Positions 58,201 to 64,000 of a DNA stretch of 64,000 bases are shown here, piece after piece (positions within the stretch are counted from its first letter, which is position 1; every line of letters starts with the position of its first letter). Under the pieces are notes generated by a model, which saw only the letters and a list, made by a program, of their open reading frames with translations, did no database searches and was not told the origin of the DNA. A program made the position numbers and the translations under genes. The DNA lies in the NCBI GenBank assembly GCA_030533445.1, contig CM060076.1:24786603-24850602 (forward strand), read 5' to 3'. This stretch comes from Cyprinodon diabolis (taxonomy: Eukaryota > Chordata > Actinopteri > Cyprinodontiformes > Cyprinodontidae).

Positions 58201-59842
58201 CCAAAGCAGTCAACACTGTAATGGAGTCTCTCTCACACTGCTCTTTAGAAGCAGAACAAATCAAAATGTCATCAACATACATCAACATTGTAGGTGGTAT
58301 GTCAAGGTGATTTAAGTCATTTGCCAGTACTCGATTGAAAATTGATGGTGAGTGTACAAAACCCTGCGGTAATCGTGAATAAGTATATTGTTGGCCTTTG
58401 TAGGTGAATGCAAACAAATACTGAGAATCTGGATGGACCGGTACACTGAAAAATGCTGAACACAGATCTATAACAGTAAACCATTTGGTGCCTGGGGGTA
58501 TATTACTCAGTAATGTGTGTAGGTCTGGTACTACTGGTATTTCTTCTGCTACAATAGCATTAATTAATCTTAGATCATGGACTAGTCTGTAGTCATTACT
58601 GTTGGGTTTTCTGATGGGAAAAATTGGTGTGTTACAGGGACTTACTGTTGGCTTAAGGACTCCTGCTGTTTCTAATCCTGTTATAATGGGCTGTATTCCT
58701 TCTACTGCGTCTCTTTTAAGTGGGTATTGTCTTTGGAAGGGTAATTTAGCATTTGGTTTGATGGTGAATTTGATGGGGTCTGCTGATTTCACTAATCCTA
58801 CATCTGTTTTACTTTTAGACCATACTTGCTCTGGGACCTGTGCTAATAGGGATTCATGTTCTGCAGCCACTGCCATCTGTCTTTTCCCAGGAACTTTAAT
58901 GTGTTCTGCTATTACTTCATCAGCTTGTGAGAATGAGATTTTGAAGAACAGTCCATCTTTGGACATGCTAATGCAGTCCCATGCTGTGTCATCCCATTCA
59001 TTGACTTGCTTGGCTTCTTGAACCATGGGTCCTAGGTCATGTGACTCATACTTGTCTGCAATCAGTAATGTGACATGTGGTGCTGAGTTGGTAACCTGGA
59101 ACCATTCTGCTACATCTTTATCAGGAAATGTGACAACAGCTGCAGCTCCTTGTGGTCCAACCACTATGTCAGCATATTGGATGACAGTTGTTTTGCTGTT
59201 AATTTCTTCATCCCAGCTTTTCTCGTAGTCTTCATGTGTTTTGCCTTTGTCATAAAACATGGTACAATGGAGAGGGAGAAAGGGTTCTTTAGAGTTCTTG
59301 TAGTGATTCATTATCAGGGGTCTCCATGTTTCCCACTCAAGTTGGAGGAAGGAAGTTGGTGATGTGAGTTTCAGCCAAAATACTTGGTCTTCTGGTTCAT
59401 GACTTGTTATCTGGGGGGTCTTTTGTAGGCCCAGTGGCATCATGTAGGCTTCATTGTCGTCTATTGCTTCAAAAGAAATTCCATTAGGGGTACATTTGAT
59501 TTTGGCATTGAGCTGGCACAGCACATCTCTACCCAGCAGATTAATTGGTGTATCTTCTGAGTACAGCAGTGGTGCACACACAGTCTTTTCACCTATGATC
59601 ATGGGAACTGGCTCAGTCATGGGTATTATTTGGGTCTTCCCAGAGAAACCTACTGTTCGAATCTTTGATGCTGAGAGAGGCAGGCCAATTCCACTTTTTC
59701 CTATACAGGAGTAGGCCGCTCCAGGTTCAATCATGAAGCGATGATGGCTGTCATATATAGTGACATCAATGGTGGGTTCTGTTTGTGGACGTTGGGTTAA
59801 TACAGGTAGAATGGCCTCTCCATCAGGTTTCTCTGGGCACCC
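55190..59842 (-). CDS. pol: ERV pol: protease, RT, RNase H, integrase with long C-terminal tail
   Basis: Open from the codon after the gag UAG to 55190, about 1,550 codons with no break. From the ATG at 59734: protease-like start MIEPGAAYSC with E-P-G where D-[TS]-G is expected, and LLGRD near residue 90; RT with LPQGF and YVDD (58279-58268, residues 486-489); RNase H with FVDGS (about 791), AEIKAL, YIDSAYG and NLADEAA; integrase with MHGPDH and CPHC zinc residues (about 1005-1050), then DYVD, SSDNGPH and SQGSVERAN for D,D,E; GPY/F-like REGPFKVV near 1303. From about residue 1335 an extra Ser/Pro/Asp-rich tail of about 180 residues includes RRSARLAARES. All polymerase and integrase catalytic residues look intact; the protease site does not. 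Confidence 0.85.
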   Translation of the reverse strand, partial: GCPEKPDGEAILPVLTQRPQTEPTIDVTIYDSHHRFMIEPGAAYSCIGKSGIGLPLSASKIRTVGFSGKTQIIPMTEPVPMIIGEKTVCAPLLYSEDTPINLLGRDVLCQLNAKIKCTPNGISFEAIDDNEAYMMPLGLQKTPQITSHEPEDQVFWLKLTSPTSFLQLEWETWRPLIMNHYKNSKEPFLPLHCTMFYDKGKTHEDYEKSWDEEINSKTTVIQYADIVVGPQGAAAVVTFPDKDVAEWFQVTNSAPHVTLLIADKYESHDLGPMVQEAKQVNEWDDTAWDCISMSKDGLFFKISFSQADEVIAEHIKVPGKRQMAVAAEHESLLAQVPEQVWSKSKTDVGLVKSADPIKFTIKPNAKLPFQRQYPLKRDAVEGIQPIITGLETAGVLKPTVSPCNTPIFPIRKPNSNDYRLVHDLRLINAIVAEEIPVVPDLHTLLSNIPPGTKWFTVIDLCSAFFSVPVHPDSQYLFAFTYKGQQYTYSRLPQGFVHSPSIFNRVLANDLNHLDIPPTMLMYVDDILICSASKEQCERDSITVLTALAEGGHKVSKQKLQFCQQTVEYLGRQLSGDKRCIAPSQLEAITQMPKPRTVGHMLSFLGMAGYSRPWVCDYVIKTAPLRALIKAAGQGHQSAQLQWTDEAEGAFQLLKQDLQTAPALANPDYGKPFHLYVAERQGYPCAVFMQDTPTGKQPISYYSTKLDGVEEGLPPCYQGLAAAAFAYKKASVITMGHPIILYTSHQLHALLTSPRFVITQARRTGYEVLLSGPDLTIQRCTTIDPATRMVLPTDGEPHDCLQEMDTFMKVREDLYNHPIPSDLTLFVDGSCVRGETGNRARYGIVQLKPDGTFTKVQSMSLDQPCSAQLAEIKALTAACKLATGKRVTIYIDSAYGYGVCHINASIWKQRGFVRTDGTPVTHGQAVVELIKAMQLPSALAIVKCAAHQTAKTPIAIGNNLADEAAKEATGSAVQGPMVHVAECEPITNLASLIEAQNNVSEAEKRLWVQRGAARLTHPHAGLWRSTRGHFVLPLSLLPTAIKIMHGPDHCSRAQVVQKLQAVWWSPYMTPMVDRELALCPHCLKYNVRKMFTQPLAHIPMPDGPFRHLMMDYVDMITRVQGKRYMLVVVCRFSRWVEACPTAKNDHKAAARFLCKEVFPRFGMPDTISSDNGPHFVSQVIQQMFKLLCITQKFGCVYHPQSQGSVERANGVLKSKIAKIIADSNNRLTWVDALPVALMAMHSQTNRITHLTPHEMLTGRPMPLPQVRGPLLQEVSLAQLERELGDDLRSLTRIHRLIFQQVKAAHSRDETHIPVDVKDIQVGDSVFIRVFRRQWNEPRREGPFKVVLTTPTALKVEGKPFWFHKNHCTRHRPPDPPGLDPGPTGSAHADRAATSLPPQHPSTSSQTLDVAPVSGTDASPLPSTSGVQRRSARLAARESPRSGDSEDDSVHSYASHPPSDSGGNDDDPSATQTSSGSDPDPSFVQALDELLSSDPPDAGGVLSPSHPSPAPSPFFPSLSPSFSATSGPSIDSVLPTPSPSGHLSDAPSPDSD

Positions 59843-59845
59843 CTA
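59843..59845 (-). promoter_or_regulatory. Gag-Pol in-frame UAG (candidate readthrough site)
   Basis: Gag ends CTA-TAG and pol continues in the same frame with GGG. Gammaretroviruses make Gag-Pol by suppressing such a UAG, aided by a downstream structure. Whether a pseudoknot forms here was not tested. Confidence 0.65.
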
Positions 59846-62305
59846 TAGCCAGTACGTGTCTTGTCCCGTTCCATAGGCGGCTGGTCCAGCAGTAGGGGGC
59901 TGAGGTCCCATCCATGGGTTAGTGGGGCAGTCCCTTTGCATGTGTCCAACTTGTCCACATCCCCAGCATTGCGGTCTCCCACGCTGTTGTCTCATGTCTG
60001 GACCTGCCTGAGGTATCTGCTGATATTGGCCTTGAGGGGGCCTTCTTGGGGCTCCTTGTGGTCCCCTCCATCTTCCCCTCATGGGTGGCCCCCCTCGTCC
60101 CCTTCCGAACGTTGCTTGTTGGGGACCTCCTCCTTGGTTTAGATGCACATGAATAGGAGGAACTGGTTGAGGTTGGGTTTGCTGTGGCAGGGCTCCTCCC
60201 ACAGGTGGTGCTGCTGGATATTGCATCTGCTGTGTGGGCGGAGGGATGACAGGAGACACTACTGGTGCTTGTACCACTGCCTCCCCTGTTGGTGCACCCT
60301 CAGTTGGGGGTGTGGCTAACACAGTCAGTGCTGCTTGATGTTTGGGCTTTTTTTTTTTCTTTTGCCTTGGACAATTCTCCGATCTGCAGCTGGGTCAACT
60401 TGGTGGCCAGCATCTTGCTCTGGTCCTCAAAGGCCCGTTTTTCGGCCCGATGCATGTTTACATAGTGTATAACATGCTCAGAGAACAGAGGCCAATCCAT
60501 CTTCATGAGCCCCACAACTCCATCCAGTTTGGCTTGTACTTCCTTGGGCATGGCCTCTCTGATGTAGGTTCTGAACATGGGGCCAGATGTTTTCAGTTCA
60601 TTCCCATCACTTCCAGTCTCTGTTTTCCATTTCTGTTGGAACCTGTGCAGAAACTGGGCGGGGCTTTCATCATCCCTTAGGCATTCTTGTCTCAGCTTAG
60701 TTGGGTCACTGCAGGTGGGGAATTTGTTCCTCAAGGCTGCCCACACCTCAGGTCTTATTTTGTTGAATGGTATCTTGTCATACTGGTGTGAGGTCATGAC
60801 CCTTGGAAGCTTGGCTTCGTCAAACACCTCCCTGGCTGCTGAGTGCCCTGCTGTTTTGATTAGCAGTGCCTTGATGTCTCCAGCTGCCAGATTGATGCCT
60901 CCAGTGATTTCTTCCAGCTTTTCTATCCACCTGTCAGCACCATCTGCCAACGGGGTCAGCCTTCCAGCAAGTGTGATCATGTCCATAAATGACCATGGCA
61001 CATATCTGTCTTCTTGAGGTCCTTTAGACAGCAGGGGAGCCATATAGGCCCCTTCTTGATCTGATTCTGTCTTCTGCTGTCGTGCTTGGTACCTGGTCAG
61101 CATTGAGTGAGGGCCGCTTTTTACTATTTGCAGGTCCACGTCACATTCAGCTGTGAGTGGCTTCCGTCCTTTTGTCGCTGGCCTGCTTTTCTCCTTGGAC
61201 CCCTTATAGCATGGGTTCGTTGATGGCAGCATGTCTGAGCCTTCATCCTCCATTTCACCATGCGACCAGTCAGCCCCATCACTCTCTATGAGGGCTCCCT
61301 CCTCACTTCCCCTCTCTTCTCCCTCTTTTATTTTTGCTTCTACAGTCAAGGCCTTAGTCTGTGGACTTGCCCGGTCTGGGTGGTCATCCTGGGCCTCTAG
61401 TATAAGCTGCTCCGTTTCCATTCTTTTGCGTTTTTCTAATTCTTCGTCTCGCCTTTCCTTTTCCTCCTTTTTTTTTTCAATGTCTCTTTTAAATTCTTTA
61501 GTTGTCTCATTTGTGCTTCTTCTTCCAACTTTTTCTCCATCTCGATGAGTTGTACATATGTTTCCGTCAGCTCCACCAACTCCTTGTTTATTAGTTTCGT
61601 CAGTCCTGCTGGTTCATTCAAGACTAACTTGGTCACAGGCTCTGAGTTTTTTGCTGGTTTATTCAAGAATAACTTGGTCCTGGGCTCTGAGTGGCATGTG
61701 GGGCCTCTTTGATATGGTGAATGCCTACGACGTACTGGGGGTAGGGAACGGCTATGGGGAGATTTTCTCCTTACTTCTGGGGTTCTATCCTGATCGCTAT
61801 CTTCACTGCTGTAGTTACACTCTTTCTGCGGCGTGTTACTTATTTCTTTTTCTGTTTTTTCTGTTTCTTCCTCTTCTTCTTCTAATACTAATTTGAGTTG
61901 TCCTGTAATCTTTCCCTTGCTACCTGATTCTACTACTACTGGGTACTGGTCTGCTACGCTAGGGCGATAGGGTGGTGGCTTATGATCAGTGTAGTCAGGG
62001 GCTGTTGGGCTCTTTTGATGTTCAACTTTAAAATATCGCAGGATATCTCTCTGTTCAGCATGTCTCTGTTTTTTATACAAGTACATTCGGTCACGCTTCT
62101 TTTCTTTATTTCTTAATCTTTCTTCAACCTCGTCACAGCATGAAGGATCAAAGCTGCCCTCTTTAGGCCAACGAGTTTTTCCAGATGTCATCTTATGCCA
62201 TTCTATCATGCATTTTTGAATTTTGCACTTATTGGATGGATGTGTCATTATTACCAGTTTGGCAGGCGTTAGCCCCTCAGTCTGTTTGCTCACATTGGCT
62301 CCCAT
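59843..62305 (-). pseudogene. gag: ERV gag, three overlapping frames
   Basis: About 820 codons, long for a gamma-like Gag. Frame one (62305-61436) starts MGANVS, a myristoylation signal; matrix-like WPKEGSFD near residue 46; PTAP (100-103) and PPPY (110-113) late motifs; then a charged coiled-coil-like stretch. Frame two (61421-60300) holds capsid: VPWSFMDMITLAGRL and LRQECLRDDESPAQFLHRF, resembling the major homology region. Frame three (60322-59843) is a Pro/Gln/Gly-rich nucleocapsid with one CCHC knuckle (CWGCGQVGHMQRDC) and ends at UAG. The frame changes fall at runs of 9 and 11 identical bases (61469-61477, 60348-60358) and cancel each other, so frames one and three agree. They may be real indels, sequencing errors at homopolymers, or slippage sites. 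Confidence 0.8.
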
Positions 62306-62907
62306 GGCAATTGGCAGTCACCCCACCCTTAGGGCCCGTGCTTATTCTCTAACCTTTATAGTTTTTAATTAATTTTATTTAACCGGTTCTGCTCTTTCCA
62401 ATACAGATCCTGCTTTCTTAATTTTTAGATCCTCACAATTTGAGTTACGATCTTTAAAAGAACAGATTTACAATGTTATTTTTGCACTTTCACTAATTAT
62501 TGATACCTTATAATTTATTTTATATATATATACTAGAACTTATAATAATATATATTTATAATATCTTTATCTTATAATGCTTACAACCTTTGTCAATCTT
62601 ATTTTGGGACTTTGGGACGTTAATTTATTTCATTCTCTTAATTCTGTGTTTTTCAGTTACCAATTCTGTTTTTCCAATCCTTATTAATTTTCAGGTTATT
62701 CTTTTTAACTATATTTTGTAATAATTATTTTCTGTTAATTTGTTATTATATTTTAAGCCTTATCAATATTATAATCTTTATTATTATTATCTTTGTTTAC
62801 CCCTTATTCCCTTTTAGTTACTTAATTTTTTTCACTCTTCACACCAACAAAGACACACAAGACACATTAACCAAGGCACACAAGACAAATGATTATATAT
62901 ATATATA
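62306..62907 (-). other. ERV leader, A-rich; no LTR or primer site found
   Basis: On the coding strand this 600-nt stretch is strongly A-rich. The LTR end seen at 50647 (GATTATACAGCGACA) does not occur here, so the 5' LTR and primer-binding site must lie further right, beyond the Tc1 element. Confidence 0.5.
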
Positions 62908-64000
62908 CAGTGGGGCAAAAAAGTATTTAGTCAGCCACCAATAGTGCAAGTTCTCCCACTTAAAAAGATGAGAGAGGCCGGTAATTTTCATCATAGATAT
63001 ACCTCAACTATGAGAGACAAAATGAGAAAAAAAAATCCAGAAAATCACATTGTCTGATTTTTAAAGAATTTATTTGCAAAATATGGTGGAAAATAAGTAT
63101 TTGGTCAATAACAAAAGTTCATCTCAATACTTTGTTATATACCCTTTGTTGGCAATGACAGAGATCAAACATTTTCTGTAAGTCTTCACAAGGTTTTCAC
63201 ACACTGTTGCGGGTATTTTGGCCCATTCCTCCATGCAGATCTCCTCTAGAGCAGTGATGTTCTGGGGCTGTCGCTGGGCAACACGGGCTTTCAACTCCCT
63301 CCAAAGATTTTCTATGGGGTTGAGATCTGGAGACTGGCTAGGCCACTCCAGGACCTTCAAATGCTTCTTACGAAGCCACTCCTTCGTTACCCGGGCGGTG
63401 TGTTTGGGATCATTGTCATGCTGAAAGACCCAGCCACGTTTCATCTTCAATGCCCTTGCTGATGGAAGGAGGTTTTCACTCAAAATTTGACGTTACATGG
63501 CCCCATTCATTCTTTCCTTCACACGGATCAGTTGTCCTGGTCCCTTAGCAGAAAAAAAGCCCCAAAGCATGATGTTTCCACCCCCATGCTTCACTGTAGG
63601 TATGGTGTTCTTTGGATGCAACTCAGCATTCTCTCTCCTCCAAACACGGCGAGTAGTTTTTACCAAAAAGTTCTATTTTGGTTTCATCTGACCATATGAT
63701 ATTCTCCCAGTCATCGTCTGGATCATCCAAATGCTCTCTAGCAAACTTGAGACGGGCCTTGACATGTACTGGCTTAAGCAGGGGGACACGTCTGGCACTG
63801 CAGGATTTGAGTCCCTGGTGGCGTAGTGTGTTACTGATGGTAGCCTTTGTTACTTTGGTCCCAGCTCTCTGCAGGTCATTCACTAGGTCCCCCCGTGTGG
63901 TTCTGGGATTTTTACTCACCGTTCTTGTGATCATTTTGACCCCACGGGGTGAGATCTTGCGTGGAGCCCCAGATCGAGGAAGATTATCAGTGGTCTTGTA
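62908..64000 (-). mobile_element. Tc1-like DNA transposon, runs off the window
   Basis: One terminal repeat starts at 62908 with CAGTGGGGCAAAAAAGTATT, immediately after TA in an (AT)n tract, the TA target of Tc1/mariner elements. Transposase fragments follow on the minus strand. The other end lies beyond 64000. Confidence 0.85.
63124..63960 (-). pseudogene. Tc1 transposase, frameshifted
   Basis: Frame 63623-63934 reads the end of the helix-turn-helix region ([20 protein letters not shown]) and [16 protein letters not shown] with the first catalytic D. Frame 63124-63483 reads [14 protein letters not shown] with the second D and [15 protein letters not shown] with the final E of DD34E. Between them (63483-63660) the order is preserved but frames change, so this copy is inactive as read. 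The N-terminus lies beyond or at the window end. Confidence 0.8.

Larger units (their letters stand above)
50647..62907 (-). mobile_element. Endogenous retrovirus, gamma/epsilon-like, nearly intact; 5' LTR outside the window
   Basis: Minus-strand order: leader (62907-62306), gag (62305-59843), pol (59842-55190), env (55215-53285), accessory ORF with leucine zipper (53091-52267), untranslated stretch, polypurine tract (51651-51641), 3' LTR (51639-50647). Class is inferred from the UAG between gag and pol in one frame, a single CCHC knuckle, a GPY/F integrase module, and an Env with CXXC, furin and CX6CC motifs. A Tc1 element interrupts the leader at 62908, which explains the missing 5' LTR. 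The left side sits in a Gypsy element. Confidence 0.85.

Noticed and set aside
57776..58315. 179-codon plus-strand ORF within the ERV
   Set aside because: Antisense shadow of the intact reverse transcriptase frame.

Overview
The window looks like non-coding, repeat-dense DNA of a teleost fish, probably a spiny-rayed one. I base this on the repeats: CR1/L2-type LINEs with the usual fish 3' UTR, Rex3-like RTE LINEs ending in GATG repeats, Ty3/Gypsy elements (one with a chromodomain-type pol end), a Tc1 transposon, a tRNA-derived SINE and a gamma/epsilon-like endogenous retrovirus (ERV). I found no host protein-coding exon I can defend and no bacterial-style operons, tRNA or rRNA genes. The unique sequence between repeats is AT-rich with short chance ORFs.

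Layout. 1-454: Gypsy LTR fragment (minus). 1.9-2.15 kb: deleted copy of a DNA-element-like repeat whose fuller inverted copy is at 43.57-44.1 kb. 2.25-4.77 kb: L2-like LINE with another minus-strand LINE nested in it. 7.9-8.7 kb and about 10.8-11.2 kb: solo or partial Gypsy LTRs. 15.07-15.23, 24.1-24.4 and 24.9-25.3 kb: L2 fragments. 16.91-21.77 kb: a DNA element with TA target duplication, terminal and subterminal inverted repeats and no visible transposase, carrying a deleted Gypsy element (18.50-19.82 kb) flanked by a 5-bp duplication. 27.33-31.77 kb: a Gypsy element (minus) in which Gag is followed by a long tandem-repeat reading frame that occupies the place of pol. 31.77-32.12 kb: truncated Rex3. 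33.74-34.25 kb: SINE plus an inverted partial copy. 34.575-37.861 kb: full-length Rex3-like LINE bounded by a 14-bp duplication. 37.9-49.8 kb: mostly unassigned.

The right end is a nested stack on the minus strand. A Gypsy element (3' LTR 49803-50515, end of pol to 50646) is interrupted by an ERV (3' LTR 50647-51639, accessory ORF, env, pol, gag, leader to 62907). That ERV is interrupted in its leader by a Tc1 element running off the window at 64000. The ERV is nearly intact. Pol is one open frame of about 1,550 codons with all RT, RNase H and integrase catalytic residues. Gag carries a myristoylation signal, PTAP and PPPY late motifs and one zinc knuckle, and is separated from pol by a single in-frame UAG. 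Env has CXXC, furin and CX6CC motifs. The breaks are small: two frame changes at homopolymer runs in gag, a UGA and one frame change in env, and an E-P-G in place of the protease D-[TS]-G.

Most interesting: (1) the ERV has a 225-codon open frame between env and the 3' LTR, followed in the same frame, after one UAA, by 48 codons forming a basic patch plus five-heptad leucine zipper, which suggests a bZIP-like accessory protein; (2) the integrase carries an extra Ser/Pro/Asp-rich tail of about 180 residues; (3) the Gypsy element at 27-32 kb appears to be a Gag-plus-repeat-protein derivative sharing an LTR family with the pol-bearing copy at 50 kb. All assignments are by eye; no database search was run.
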